Source of the DNA: Epiperipatus broadwayi
Lineage: Eukaryota > Onychophora > Udeonychophora > Euonychophora > Peripatidae
Direction of reading: 5' to 3'
Assembly: GCA_028023455.1 (NCBI GenBank)
Contig: JAQFVV010006294.1
Location: 2,571,001 to 2,635,000, forward strand
DNA: 64,000 nt
Shown in pieces: positions 1-13,700 of the stretch. Numbering within the stretch: the stretch's first letter is position 1; each line of letters begins with the position of its first letter. Both the position numbers and the translations under genes were made by a program. The notes beneath the pieces are model-generated. The model did no database searches, was not told the DNA's origin, and worked only from the letters and a program-made list of their open reading frames with translations.

Positions 1-789
1 TTTACAAGATTATAATGTAAATTTGTTCAAACATTGTGCGTGTTAATTTTGCATTTTAAATCACATTCTGTTTTTGCTTTTTAAAAAAGAACATAATCAA
101 CTACTAGTCATTTAGTGTCCACAAGTTTATTTTTAAAAGGTCAGTAATAGCAGTGAGCACAATTAAATTTGACAATTAAAAATTAAAATCTGATTTTTAA
201 TTGTAATTAACAATTTAAAAATTACTTTGGTGACTTGAAATTAATGTGATGTAAAACGAAACTTGATTTTTAAACGAATTGAAAATTTAATTTTTAGTTG
301 TTAGTTTTAATTAAATTTTTCCCAGCAGTGGTGAATAAATATCTTTTTATTATCATAAGTCTAAGTTCATAAACAATTAATAAAATCATCATCTCAGAGA
401 TTAATTACGTTGTCAACAGAAAACTATTAACACAACATGAGAGTGCAAACGCAAATAGCGATAATAATTAAAACGTGTATAAAAAAAATGTAAATTATGC
501 ATAAAAATATTATTTTGAATAAAATTAAATATTATAGTTAAAAAAAGTTTGTCTTGTATCAATTTTTTTCAAATTTGAAATTTTTTATTAGTCATATTTT
601 ATTTCCTTATTTTTTTTGCGTGCGAATTTTAAAGTAATTTTACGTTGGTGCTTTGCTTTTACGTGAATTTTGAAAAATCACAGACCGCATCCCCCCCCCT
701 TGTTCAATGTAAGTTACGTCTATTTTTGCGCGATTTCGTTTGCGCGTGTTTTCTGAGGAACCTATCTATCGTGTAAAATGAGACCCAGG
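1..789 (-). mobile_element. CCTGGGTCTC-TIR element, copy cut by window edge
   Basis: This is a reverse-orientation copy of the non-autonomous element seen whole at 18157-19115. The right edge is the terminal motif gagacccagg at 780-789. Just inside it is a segment (about 740-775) that is the reverse complement of the inner left end of the 18157 copy. Further shared blocks are around 545-610 (gtttgtcttgtatcaa) and 400-440 (the ttttctgt block). No coding capacity is visible. The other end lies upstream of the window. The superfamily is not recognised. Confidence 0.7.
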
Positions 790-1620
790 TGTATATATAA
801 AATAACTTTGTTGCATTTTTTTTTGCAATTTTTGTTTTTTATTTATTAAATTATTTCAAGAAATTGTAAAAATGTGACCAATGTTTTGTAAGTATTTATA
901 AAGAAGAAATGAATCTAAAAGATAAATTATTTGGATTATAAATTTGTCTTTTTTTTTAATGCTGAATTATTATTTAAAATTATAAAAATTTTATTTTAAA
1001 AAAAAAAAATTATTTACATAATGAATTTAATCATATGATTTGTAAGCATTAAATTTGAAGGATAACAAAGAAAATCATTTACAAAAAAAGAATATTGAAA
1101 TTTTAATAATCATAATAATAATATGCTATACAAATCATGTAATGAATAACTGAAGAAAAAAAAAAAACTGAGTTTTATATGTGATGTATACATTATTGTA
1201 ATAAAAAAAAGAATTACAAACATTATCATAAAGTTAATATTTATAAATTAAATTAGTCTTAATTTACTCAGTCAATATTTTTTAATTTTTTTATGAATTT
1301 ACTATTCATAACACAAGTATTGCAACATTTTGTGTTATCAACAAAGATTTATTAAACATTTCATTTTAAGACTAGTCTATGTAACTGGTTACAATGAGGT
1401 AATAGTAATATATGATTGAACGTTTACTAAATGCACATGTATTCGTATTTATATTTATATATGTGCATATGAATATATAAATATGATTCATTCTTTTTTC
1501 ATTTAAAGAATTGTGAAATGATTTCTGTCAATTTATTAAAGTTTTAGCATATTTTGTTTTTTATTATTTACTAATTTGAAATGTTTTTTTTTTTAATTTT
1601 ATAACTTTTATTAATATATA
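790..1620. other. AT-rich non-coding stretch
   Basis: This is about 80% A+T with homopolymer runs. I see no ORF, RNA gene or repeat with clear boundaries. Confidence 0.6.
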
Positions 1621-4598
1621 TTGTACCAGTCAAAACATGTTGATTCATCTAACATGAGCTGGAACTCAATGAAATGTACTTCAAACCCAGTCAAGCCCGA
1701 GATTTAGATCAGGGACCAACCTGGATTCGAACCCACTCCCTAAGTCCCAGATCAAACACCTAATGAATAACATATAATGATGGCACACTAGAATTTATTT
1801 TAAAATCCAGCCCACTAGCAGAGCGGAGAAGACAATGAGACTGATTTACTAACTACGTTGTAACTTAACTAATTAGACATATGGATGGTTGTAGGTGTGG
1901 AAATGGAGAAAAAGGACTTCGAACTACTCAAACAAGTTTAGACAATAAAAAATTAGTTTAATAACATAAATTATTTATATACATTTATGGCCGTGTGAAT
2001 GAGCAAGCTGTATACCTACAATAGATAATTACATAGTGAAATTCACGCTAAGGGTTCTCATATGCTCTTTTATTAACTTAATATTATATATACATTAACA
2101 CACATCTTCGGTGGGTACAGTATTAAGATGCCAATCAATTATTAAAAAGATTTCATAAGATTGCCATTAACGCTTTGATTTACAGTTCTAAAACACGGTG
2201 ACTAACATATAATTTTAGGGAGCATTCCGGGATTCATTACAGATACAATATAAACTATTTTCATGCCAGTACGGTTGTGAAAATAAGTAAAACACATTTG
2301 AAAATTACATTTAGTTATATGACAAAATATTTATTGAAAATTCTTTTGATTATCACTAGTAAGAAGAAAGCTTTATTTTCCCTAAGGCAGATAGATAATC
2401 TTAAATGCAGAAATTATAAATTATGATGGTGGGATTGTATAATAAGATGGAAATAACATTAATTAATAAAACTAGTAGTATTTGGCATTTATATATATAT
2501 TTAAGCAGAGCGCAATTTTAATATTACACCATCAAAACTGGGTCATGAAGCAAAAGAAATAATATGAAGAAGTGGCGGTACTGACATAATGGCGAAGAAA
2601 TAATAGGAAAAATTTGTGCTTCTGGACGAAAATGAAGTCTAAGACCCCCATTTTAGGGTAGTGCTTAGAGAAAAATGGATAGGCTTAGCGTGTACCAGGG
2701 CTTTACTGGAATCACCAATGCCAGAGGCCTTTTTATACGGAATAAGTCCTGGGAATCTCAACTATCCACGGGACAGAACATGAGGAGAAAATCTATGGGT
2801 TCGATCCTATTGCAACTCCCAGATTAGAAGCACGTATATAAATTCATAAAGAGAAGCCGAATGTCAGTCACGCAGTACGGATAAATGTCACTTACAACAT
2901 CGATAGGATGACCCTTGTTTGAATGCCATAATTTAGATAAATAATATGCTATGCCACTATAATATATATATAGAAACGATTTCTTTTAATAAAATATATT
3001 AAGATTTTACCCCCTCCTTTTTCTGCTATTTAAAAATAATTCAATCCCATCTTTGTGGATTTTTATAATAACTAGAATCTTTAAACATTTGAGATTTTAA
3101 GAGTATGAAAAATAAAAGAAAACTAGCAGTTATAGAAAACAACTAATGAGTCACCTTGGTTTCAGAGTGCTAATTAGTCTAAGTTCTGGATTCACACCGG
3201 GTAGAATTACTTTATTCTACAAAATGTTGACTCATAAAAGCAATCTGGCAAGCGTATTAATTAATAATGCATTATATTTTAAGGGGACGTTAATAACCTT
3301 AATTCATGGAGATTAAAAGAAGAAAGAAAAGATTTTAGAAATTCAACTAATCAGATTGCTTGAGATTGCCATATTAATAATAACACAAGCATACAAATAA
3401 AATCAAGTAATATATAAATAAATGACCTCACCAAAATTAAAGAAAGTTAGAACATATGAGAGAGAATTAGATTTATAGAAGTTATTTGAGAGCAAATTAT
3501 ATTTTTACATATTAGAAAGAGATTAAATTAGACAATACGTTAGGAGAAATCTTGATAGCAGGATTTGAGATTAGTTAGACTAGATTTACTTTCAGGCAGC
3601 ATGAAAATAATTACCTTGCACACTTTCTTAAAGAGTCCATTTTAAAGATCTCTGCGAGTTCTTAGGTGGCATCAAGCTTCTATTCAGCACTCCATAATTC
3701 TCCAGTCGGGCTTTTACTTCATTTTTAGGCAGCAGGATGGTACGGCTGCGAAAGAAGACCCCCATGGGTCGGAAAGGTGAGGGGATTTTGCTCAATAATT
3801 ATTTTTAAGTTTCACAGCGATGTTGAGTATATAACAATATAGTTCTCTCAAGAGTAGCTAACCTGTGGTAGTCAAAATTAGACCATTTTATACTTCTCTC
3901 AGGTATTTGTGGAATGCTTTGAATTTCTTATTTCTAACTCTAACACTAATCTCTGATCATACATTTTCTTTGTCCATTGTTTTTGAAGAAGCAAACGTTA
4001 GATAACATTCCAAAAATGTATTCAAATTTATTTCCAGATTGGAAATAGATTTGACAAAAATGTTTATAACATAAGTACAATCTATTAATCCCATTCCCCA
4101 TTTTATTTTCAGTAAAACCTTAATTAAAAATTCCTTCCCAAGATTAAAACAATATTATATTTCCACCCCTTTAATTATTTTTGGAGAATTAATGGTTGCA
4201 TTTTCAATCTTGGATTTTACAAAATATACAATATGAAATACCCATTACTGATATATTTAGACATAGATTTAAAAAGAAAAAGTTTTAAAATGACGTATAA
4301 TAAAGTATTTAAAAAAAAATCAATATTTTGTTTGTATGTTTGCTCCTGTAATATATAATATATATATATATATATATATCTGAGCCACACCTATGTATTT
4401 TAATAAAAAGAATTAAAATTAATAATAATAAAATGTTATTAAAAACTTAAAATTTATAATTTGTAGGCATCATCTCAGAAATATATACATAAAATATATA
4501 TACACATTAAAGGAGTGGGATAGGACGTAGGATTTAAATATAGGTTAGTAGATAGAACGATGAAACTCAGTCTTGGGCTAAGATTGACTGCTTCAGTA
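1621..4598. repeat. Left arm of about 3 kb inverted duplication
   Basis: This arm is the diverged reverse complement of 5154-8182. Matching landmarks are the outer end (ttgtaccagtcaaaacatgt at 1621 against acatgttttgaccgggtaca near 8162), the block agcccactagcagagcggag (about 1810) against ctccgctctgctagtgggct (about 7974), and the inner ends (aagattgactgcttcagt against actattgaagcggtcaatctt). The arms differ by point changes and small indels, so this is not an assembly mirror. No long ORF is intact in either arm. It may be a foldback-type element or an inverted duplication of a larger element. Confidence 0.8.
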
Positions 4599-4602
4599 TA
4601 CA

Positions 4603-5130
4603 CCTGGGTCTCTTTATGCGGTAAATAGTTTCCACAGAAAACCCGCATTAAAAAAATCGCACTCAAATAGACTTACCTTGAAAAATGTGGGATATGTTCT
4701 GTAATTTTCAAAAGTCACATAAAATCAAAGCAACAAGGTAAAATCACTTTCAAATTTGCATAAAAAAAAGTAAGGAAATAAAATATGACTAATAAAAAAA
4801 TTTCAAATATTTGAAAAAAATTGATAGAAGACAAACTTTTTTTATTAACTATCAATTTTATCCAAAACAATATGTTTTTATGTGTAATTTATTTTATATT
4901 TTTTTATACATATTTTAATCATTATTGGTATTTGACAATATGTGGTTCATTTGTGAGCTGGTAAGAAATCAGATTCATCACAAGAGGAAATACAATTAGT
5001 GCCAACTTCAGTCTCGTGCTGTGTTAATGGTTTTCTGTCGATAATGAAATCGGTAATTAAACTTTGAGACAATGATTTTACTAATTGTTTATGATGCTCA
5101 CGATATCCAGACTGCTATGTCTAGCTGTTA
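4603..5130 (+). mobile_element. CCTGGGTCTC-TIR element, left portion, in palindrome spacer
   Basis: It begins with cctgggtctctttatgcgg at 4603 and follows the left half of the 18157-19115 copy: the cccgcattaaaaaaatcgca block, the caaatatttgaaaaaaattga block and the taatggttttctgt block near 5023. Its right half is not adjacent. A matching right terminus (aaagacccagg) lies at 8510-8520, beyond the right palindrome arm. The right arm may therefore have been inserted or duplicated into this element. Confidence 0.7.
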
Positions 5131-5153
5131 GAGAATGCACTTCCATGAGTGCA

Positions 5154-8100
5154 ACTATTGAAGCGGTCAATCTTAGCTTAAGATTGAGCTTCATGGTTCT
5201 ATCCACTTATCATGTACTAACTTATGTTCAAACCCTATATTCCATCCTACTCCTTTAGTCGTGTATATATATTTTATGTATATATTTGAGATGCGCACTT
5301 AAAAGTTATAAATTTTAACTTTTCAATAACATTTTTTAATTATTATTCTTTTTTATTAAAATACATAGGTGCAGCTCAGATATATATATATATTACAGGA
5401 GCAAACATGCTAACAAAATATTGATTTTTTTAAATATTTTATTATACGTCATTTTTAAAACTTTTCCCTTTAAATTGTTTTTTCTATTAAATTGTATATT
5501 TTGTCAAATCCAAGATGGCAGATGCAACCGTTAATTGTCCAAAAATAATTAAAGGGGTGGAAATATAATATTGTTTTAGTCTGGGGAAGGAATTTTTAAT
5601 TAAAGTTTTACTTAAAATAAAACGGGGAATAAGATTAATAGATTGTACTCTAGTTATAAACATTTTTGTCAAATCTATTTCCAATCTGGAAATAGATTTT
5701 AATATATTTTTGGAACAGTATCTGACAATTGCATCTCCAGAAACAATGGACAAAGAAATGTAAAATTTTGTTAGATTAGAGATTAGATTTTGGGCTAGAA
5801 ATAAGAAATTAAAAGCATTCCACAAATGCCTGAGTGGGATATAAAATGAGCTGATGTTCATCACAACAGATTAGCTACTATTGAGAAAACTGTGCAGTTA
5901 ACAGAATCCATGCTGATTTGAAATTTAAAATGATGATTGAATAGAAAGCCCATCGCCTTTTCAAGGAGTGGGGGTCATCTGCCACTATTGTACCATCATG
6001 TTTCCGCAGAATGAAGTAAAAGCCTGACCGGAGAACTTTAGAATGCTGATTAGAACCTTGCCGTCACCTAAGAACTCACATGGATCTCTAGATGTGATGC
6101 ACGAGCTGGACTTTTTAAAATGGACTCTAAGAAATTGTGCAAAGTAATTATATTCATGCCACCTGAAAGTAAATCTAGCCTAACTAATCTCATCAAAATT
6201 TCTTTCATGATTGATTTAAATTTGTATCTTTCTAAAATGTAAATTGCTCTCAAATAATTTTATGTATTCTAATTCGATCTCATATGCTTTAACTTTGGTG
6301 CAGTCATTTATTTATATGTATTTATTACTTGAATTTATATGTCTGTTTTAGTTATTATTAATATGTCAATCTCAAGCAACCTGATGAGCTGAATTTCTCA
6401 AATCTTTTCTTTTCTCATTTTTTAAGTAAACCTCCATGAATTAAGGTAATTAATGTTCCCTTAAAATATAATGTATGATTAATTAATATGCTTGTCAGAT
6501 TGTTTTTATGAATCAACATTTTATGTTGTTTTATTATAAAAATTGTTATTTGCTCAACTCCAAATAAAGTAATTTTGCCCAGGATAAATCCATCGCTCAA
6601 GCTAATTAATGCTTTGAAATCTTTTAAAATGTTATTTATTTAAATTCTGAAAAGGTGACCTATTAGTTGTTTTCTATACAACTGCTAGTTTCTTTTATTT
6701 TTCATACTCTTAAAATCTCAAATATTTAAATATTTTATTTATTATCAAAATCCACGAAGGTGGGATTGAATTATTTTTAAATAGCAGAAAAGGGATGGGG
6801 GTAAATTTTAATGTTTCTTTTACTAAATAAAATCTTGTATATCTATATATTATAACGACATAGCGTATTATTTGTATAAATTATGGCATTCAAACATTAA
6901 AGGTCATTTATTTTAGAGCAGTAAATCCTATTCCATGTCATTAGTGACATTCAGTCATACTGCATTACTGACATTCAGCTCATCTTCGTGAATTTATGTA
7001 CGTGTTTCTAATCTGGGGATTATGATAGGATCAAACCCATAGATTTTCTCTTTATGTCCTGTCCTATGGATAGTTGAGCTTCCCAGGACTTATTCCGTAT
7101 AAAAAAGCCTTTGGTGTTGGTGATTTCAGTAAGCCTGGGCCACGCCAAGCTTAACCACTTTTTTCTAAGCACTGCCCTAAGAAGGGAGTCTTAGACTTCG
7201 TTTTTGTACAGAATCATGATTTTTTCCTGTTATTTCTTTGCCATTATGTGAGTACTGCCATTTCTTCGTTTATTATTTCTTTTGCTTCATGACCTAGTTT
7301 TAATGTTATAATATTAAAATTGTGCTCTGTTCAAATATATACGTAAATTCTGAGTGTTACTAATTTTATTAATTAATAATGTTATTTCAATCTTATTATA
7401 CAATCCCACTGTCGTAATTTGTTGCTTTTATATTTAAGAGTATATGCCTTGGGGAAAGATCAAGCGTTTTGTCTCCTAAATGTTAATTAAAAGAATTTTC
7501 AAGAAATATTTTGTCATATAATCAAATATAATGTTTCAAATGTATTTTATGTATTTTCATGACTGCAATGGTGTGAAAAATAGTTTGTTATATATGTAAT
7601 TAATCCTAGAACGCTCTTTGAAATTATGTTAGTCACCGTGTTTCAGAACCATAAACCAAAGCATTAATAGCAATATTATGTAATCTTTTCAATAATTGAT
7701 TGGCATCTTAATACCAAACCCACCAAAGATATGTGTTAAATTATATATATTATTTAGTTATAAAAGAGCATATGAGAACCTTTAGCATGAATTTCAATAT
7801 ATAATTATCTACCGTTTGGTATAGTATATAATTAATTCATTATATTAAACTATTTGTTATTGTTTGACTTGTTTGAGTAGTTTGAATTCCTTTTTTTCCA
7901 TTTCCACACGTATAGTCATGTGTATACCTATTGTCATTAAGTTATAATATAGTTAATATTGTCTCATTGTCTTCTCCGCTCTGCTAGTGGGCTGGATTTT
8001 AGAATAAATTCTTGTGTGCCATCATTATATGTTATTGATTAGGTGTTTGATCTGGAGCTTAGGGAATGGGTTCGAATTCAAGTTGGTCCCTGACCTAAAT

Positions 8101-8182
8101 CTTGGGCGTGTCTGGGTTTGAAAGTATATTTTTTGAATTCCAGCTCATGTTAGATGGATCAACATGTTTTGACCGGGTACAC
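5154..8182. repeat. Right arm of about 3 kb inverted duplication
   Basis: This is the reverse complement of 1621-4598, with landmarks given for the left arm. A minus-strand frame at 5487-5864 (125 codons) is the longest open stretch. It is AT-driven and I recognise no domain. The equivalent frame in the left arm is broken, so I do not call it a gene. Confidence 0.8.
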
Positions 8183-8231
8183 TATATATATAACATATTT
8201 CCACGAGTGTGTTAATAATGACTAACAGTTA

Positions 8232-8420
8232 AATTTTCTTTTATACACATATATACATGGAGAAACTTTTAGACAGAAAAAAGTTACAAGTAAAAATATT
8301 TAAAAACTTTTAAAGATCCATTCTTTTTAAGTAGAAATTAAAAGTTCTTAAATATTTTTACTTGTAACTTTTTTCTGTCTAAAAGTTTCTCCATGTATAT
8401 ATGTGTATGAAAGAAAATAT
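8232..8420. repeat. Near-perfect hairpin MITE-like inverted repeat
   Basis: An arm of about 80 bp starting aaattttcttttatacacat is mirrored across a short loop near 8320 and ends atgtgtatgaaagaaaatat. The inner 50 bp or so (catggagaaacttttagaca and onward) match almost perfectly. It has the size and form of a small foldback MITE and no coding content. Confidence 0.75.
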
Positions 8421-8504
8421 AAATATACACATATATAACATTGACATAGAACTATTAGCTCTCATTGAAATTTAAGAACTCGTTCATAATTCGTGTCATT
8501 AAAA

Positions 8505-8520
8505 AATAAAAAGACCCAGG
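8505..8520. mobile_element. Isolated terminus of CCTGGGTCTC-TIR family
   Basis: aaaaagacccagg is followed by tgtata, as at the 789 and 19115 termini. It is probably the separated right end of the copy that begins at 4603. Confidence 0.45.
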
Positions 8521-10047
8521 TGTATAGAAAAAAAATATTTAAAAAAGTGATCTTTTTACTTTATTCATTTTTTTATTTTTAAATGTATGAATATATGTGT
8601 ACTAAAGGAAATATGTATATGTAACAACCTCCATCTCTAGAGGAACAATGAAAAAGGTATATTGTCTTCAATTCTTGGCTTAATCTCTAGTTAATATAAA
8701 TATTCTATTATTATTATTTTTTTTGTTTCTATACAAGATAGTCAAAAATGAGATATTTTAATAACAACATCCAAGTTTTTTTTTCATAAATTAATAATGG
8801 ATAGTTCTCAGTGAAAACAAATATAACTATATAATAGTAAAAAATAATTTTCTAAATGTATAAAGAATGATTTATGCCAATATGTCATTGTCATATTTTT
8901 TTTTTCTTTCATCATTGATTATTTTCAAATTTCAACAATATTTTTTTTTTATAAAATTAAAAGTTTACTGATTTTTTCTTTGGAACTCTGTCATTATTAC
9001 CTTCCAACAAACAAACTGAGCTTATCAAAAAGTTGGACTTTTGCCTCTCCTGACACATGGTAAAACCAAAAAAACATTTGATAACTTATACTCGTAATAA
9101 TATATGTATATAATTGATAATCAAATGTATAATATATTTTTGATATATTTATTCAGGATATATATATAATGCAATAATTTGTTTTTGTTTTTTTTTTGTG
9201 TGCTGGTCTTAATCATTTGGAGATATCTATTCTGTTGGAATAGTGCTATAATATTCTTCAGGATTTAAAAAATTTATAAATTTGATTAGAACAGAAATTA
9301 TAATTCTAATCATAGTGAAACCATTTGGGTGTCTGTCTGATTTTAATTTTTGTTCAGGTTGAGTACTTGGAAGACTCTTCAAACTTTTTTTATAGTCCAT
9401 CTTTATGATCCAAACAGTACAACATATTTACAATATATATTAATAGTTTTCCTTATTACTGCAGCATATAATTTTTAATATAATAAAACTTTATTTTTTA
9501 TACATGAAATGGGTACACCATGTACTTTTAAGTTAATACTTGTGGATTTTATATATCAAACTAGAAGGGTATAGTAGACCTTTTTTTACAATGATAAAAG
9601 TAGAGCAATCACAGAGCTTCCCAATTTAATACTTGATTTTTTTTTTCCTCACTGAATATGAATAAAATGGTTTATCAAATAGTTTATTTAATAAAAATAT
9701 TAAATACATTTCTAATAAAATTTTCTGTCATTAACTGAAAAATGTTTTTGTTTATTATATATCCTTAAATATAGTATTGTGAAAATATCTCCTTGATTTT
9801 TTATTAATTTCCAAAGAAATTTGTCAGAAGTTTGTTAATAATATAATAAAAAAATTTTAAATACTTAATTAAATACTGGAGTTGTTGTTTAAATAGTTTC
9901 ATGCTATAATAATAAAAAAAATCACTTATAAATATTCTATTTATTTTATATGCATATAAATAATTTTATAATTACTTTATAGAACTAAATTAAAATTTGA
10001 TTGTTTTTTATATGTATTTTTAATAATTAATTTTTATTTATTTTTAG
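8521..10047. other. AT-rich intron sequence upstream of first visible DLG5 exon
   Basis: No exon, RNA gene or bounded repeat is visible. The sequence leads into a polypyrimidine tract and TAG acceptor at 10045-10047. Confidence 0.5.
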
Positions 10048-10147
10048 CTTCTGTCTCAGACCGGAGCAGTCCAATGCTTCCTTTCATTTCAGATTCATTT
10101 TCTCAGGCTCCTTTGGTTAGAAACTCAACTACAAGTAAACAAAAAAG
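10048..10147 (+). CDS. DLG5: DLG5-like exon: linker before PDZ
   Basis: The exon has a tttttag acceptor and a gtattt donor. It opens with two bases that finish an upstream codon. It then reads SVSDRSSPMLPFISDSFSQ and onward, ending in KQK plus two bases, which join the next exon as Arg. It is Ser/Pro-rich linker without a fold, as expected before the third PDZ of DLG5, a MAGUK scaffold at cell junctions and cortical polarity sites. It is assigned to the gene mainly because its phase fits the following PDZ exon. The exact acceptor is a reading of the sequence and could be off. Confidence 0.7.
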
Positions 10148-10381
10148 GTATTTTTTTCATATATATATAATTATACGAAAAGGTAAATAAAAGTTAGCTC
10201 CTATTTATTTAATAAATATGAAATATTTTATAACCTAGAATATAATTTATTGTAAGTTTTATAATTATATTCTAATTTAAGCCAGATGCAAAAAACTAAC
10301 AGTCTTTTTTATTGTAACTATTTTTAATTAATTATTTATTTAATTTACTTATATACATATAAAATTATTGTTTATGTTTAG

Positions 10382-10544
10382 GCCTTCTTCCAAAGAAACT
10401 CGTTCAATACATATTGAAAAAAGTTCAGAACAATTAGGTATTCAAATTGACTGTGGTTCAAATGGTGGGATTTTTGTTTCTTCTGTTGGTGACAACAGTC
10501 TGGCATCTCAAGCAGGATTGCATGTAGGAGACCAGCTACTAGAG
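10382..10544 (+). CDS. DLG5: DLG5-like exon: PDZ domain, first part
   Basis: This exon encodes PSSKETRSIHIEKSSEQLG and onward through GGIFVSSV to HVGDQLLE. It holds the beta A strand, the carboxylate-binding loop (QLGI, the x-phi-G-phi motif), the beta C strand GIFVSSV and the GDQLLE strand of a class-like PDZ. The wording, including Glu-Lys-Ser-Ser-Glu before the binding loop and SQAGL.VGDQLLE, closely resembles the C-terminal PDZ domains of DLG5 as I remember them. The acceptor is tttatgtttag and the donor ctagag/gtttgt, leaving phase 0. Confidence 0.92.
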
Positions 10545-10642
10545 GTTTGTTTAAGTATATTATTGATATCAAATATGTAATTTAAATTATAGTAAAAATA
10601 ATTATGAGTATGATGTTATTAAAAATAATAATGTTTGATTAG

Positions 10643-10745
10643 GTATGTGGTATTAATATGCGAAGTGCCACCTACTCCCTAGCAGCTAATGTTCTTCGAC
10701 AATGTGGAGAAAGTATTACCATGTTAGTTCAGTACAATCCAGACA
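10643..10745 (+). CDS. DLG5: DLG5-like exon: PDZ domain, second part
   Basis: This continues the PDZ directly after LLE. It reads VCGINMRSATYSLAANVLR, then QCGESITMLVQYNPD, and leaves one base at the gtaagt donor (10746). It contains the alpha B helix and last beta strand. The GINLRSAT..A...L.QCGDTITILVQYNP pattern is characteristic of DLG5 PDZ domains. The intron that follows is about 9.1 kb and is full of transposons. Confidence 0.92.
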
Positions 10746-13700
10746 GTAAGTTATTAATATTTTATTTATGGTGTATTTTAATATTGAAGCCATCGGTTAA
10801 AAACTTTAATTTGAGTTTATTATTTTTCAAAAACAACTGGCATAAAATATTAAAGTAAAAATCTTCATGGTTATAAGATGAAATTAAAACATGCTTTGAT
10901 TATACATTGTCTAGAAGTTTCCAACAATTGGAATATTCATCTTCTTTGGAACTAATGCATTCTTGGGAACTATTTTGATATTGTTTTCACAGTCAAGAAA
11001 TTTGATTTTTTTTTTTTGTTTTTATTAAGACTAAATAATCTATTAAATTCTAAATTTTATTTACTGCAAGAGCTACTTTGTTCACCTGAATAGGTGTGTC
11101 ATTATAAAAGTTGAATATATAAATGCTTTTAGTCGAATTACATGAGCTTTCATTTAATATTTTTTTAAATACAAACCACACTTACTAATTTTGATTAATA
11201 CTAACAAAATTTGAAAAGTCGTATTTATATACTATGGAAAAATGTCTAAAAATTCTAAAAAAATATAATGATTTAAACGAAAAGGAGAAAAATCCTTTAC
11301 AGTTTTCTTTCATACATTAGGAAAACTTTTAATAAATTAAACAATTAGAAATGTTTGCAAATTTATTTATTTATGCTTGATTGTTGAAATTCATAAGAAG
11401 AAAAAACAATGAATAAAAATTTTATAAAACACACAAATCTTTATTACTTTAGATATTGTTGAAACATATCTTAACAACTAATTCTTAGAAAAACGAATGA
11501 AACTTCATTGAAACATCAGCTGCCCATCTCTTTGAAGGAATTTTTATATGGTTGTAGTTCAAAATTTTTTTAAAGACTTGCAACTTGGATTTTTTTTTTT
11601 TTTTCTGGTGTTCATCAAGTAGTTTTACCACGATGTTCCCCAAAATCAATATTATTTTCATATATATATATTGTAACACGGATATGTAAATATATGTGTT
11701 ACATGAGATATTTAAAAGTATGTTAAGAATAAAGACTGTCAGTTTAATATATAGAATAAAGAGTTTTTAGAATAGTTCAAAAGTTAGGAAATAAACAAAA
11801 GGAAAAATAAAAATCTTTATCAGAATCTCAAGTTAAAATAAAAGAAAAAAGTAGAAGAGGGGAAAATATAATTAAATTATAATGCAGTTTAAAAATTGTA
11901 ATTAAATTTGCTATTAAATGGCTTTTCTTTTAAATAAAAGTATAAATACCACAATGTTAAGAGGTATGAAATAAAAGAAAACCAATTGTGTAAAGGTAAC
12001 TTAAAGATTACAAAGTTATGTTGGTGAAATATTTTAAACTAAAAATATTGTAAAGACCGAACTATAGAATTGTAATGTAAATAATTGTACAGAATTATTG
12101 TTTAAAATAATTTAATTAGAGAAAAATACGATCTAATCAAAGATTAAAATAATTTTGTAAATTATCTAATCAAAAAAAGATTATGTTTTACTGAAAACAG
12201 TAATCTAACTGTTTAGATAATCATTACTATAATTAATGTTGTAATTAAAATTTAAAAAAAGATTACCTAATTAGAAAAAAAGATTGAAACTAATTAATGA
12301 AGGGTATAAAGGCCACTAAATTTTCATTAGAATTAGTCTGCTGTTATTTTGATTCTGATCCTGTTAATTTGATTCGGCTGCTGCTAATTATATTAATTTT
12401 TTGATTTATCACTTGCTAAATTTTGCAGACTCTTTTATCGAAAACATATGATTCATCCTTCAGTGATGTATAACTATTTATATGGATGCCTGATATGACC
12501 ATGCAGTGCTAAACTCATAACAGGGTGTTCTTTCAGTTTTTATCATCCAGTTCCTGTGCTTTTGATAGCCTGGGATGTGACATATATTCTTGACTTGCCA
12601 TTGTTGAGACATTACCCATCATTATTGAAGATTATTACTGAACAAGGCCACAATGATACATGCTGTCCCTGAAAATGGAGAAGCTACAAGCCATTAAAAG
12701 AAACCGGGAAAACTGTTCAAGAATGCCAGCCACGAACTATATAAACTGTCAAGAAGACACTCCAGTAAAAAATATATAAAAACCTAGATCAATTTGGGAA
12801 ATTAATTCAAAATCTAGATGCAAAGATATCCAGGGATAAGATTTCATTTTTTTAATGAACTTCCTAAAATTAGAAATGCTAAATTCTTATTACCTAGTTA
12901 ATGTAGACGTAACTATATCAAATAACTTTGTAATTAGTTTGATTTAATTTTATTTTTTATTTTTATTATTATAATTTTTTTTTTTTTTGTAAATAAATAT
13001 GTTATTTTAATATGTTAATTTGGCTTAAATTCTCTCTGTACATCACCATATGACATTTAATTAAGATTGTTTGGTTTAAATATGCATTGTCTGATAGCCT
13101 AAGTTAGGTAACTTTCTTGTTCATTTGAGCTAGTTGTGGAATGAAGCGCTTGGAGCATTTAAAATCTTCTTTTGTTGGTATTCCAGTCAAATTAGTTGGA
13201 TGGTGCCCAGGAGTATCTCCAGTATAAATAAAAAATATCCACAGGAGAGGTCTTTTGAGTGCAACTTGAAAGGTGGTCTGTTTCTGTATTTGTAGACAAT
13301 CTCAGTCTAACTGTTGCTACGATGAATATGTAAGATATTGACTATATTAACTTCTCTGCTTGTGTAACAGTGGTTCAAATTTATAAATTATTATTATAAA
13401 ATTTAAAAATAATAAATAAATGGTAGATATTCATTATAAATGTTGTCCAATGTCGTACTTGAACATTTCATTCTAATTGATATTGAGTGTGAGTGTGTTC
13501 AATCATGCAATTGATTAACTGCCACTGTAAAATGACCTCAGCTATCAGATAAAGTTAAACCAAAAAAGTAATAATAATTAAATAAAGCTTAATAATTTGA
13601 TGAGAGATGCGAGAGTGGAGAAAACAGCCAACCCTAAAATAATTATTATAATTAAACAAATTAAATATATATATATATGAGTAGTTCAAAAAAATATAAG

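Noticed and set aside
5487-5864. 125-codon minus-strand open frame
   Set aside because: It lies in the palindrome arm, has AT-driven composition and no domain, and the sister arm's equivalent is broken.
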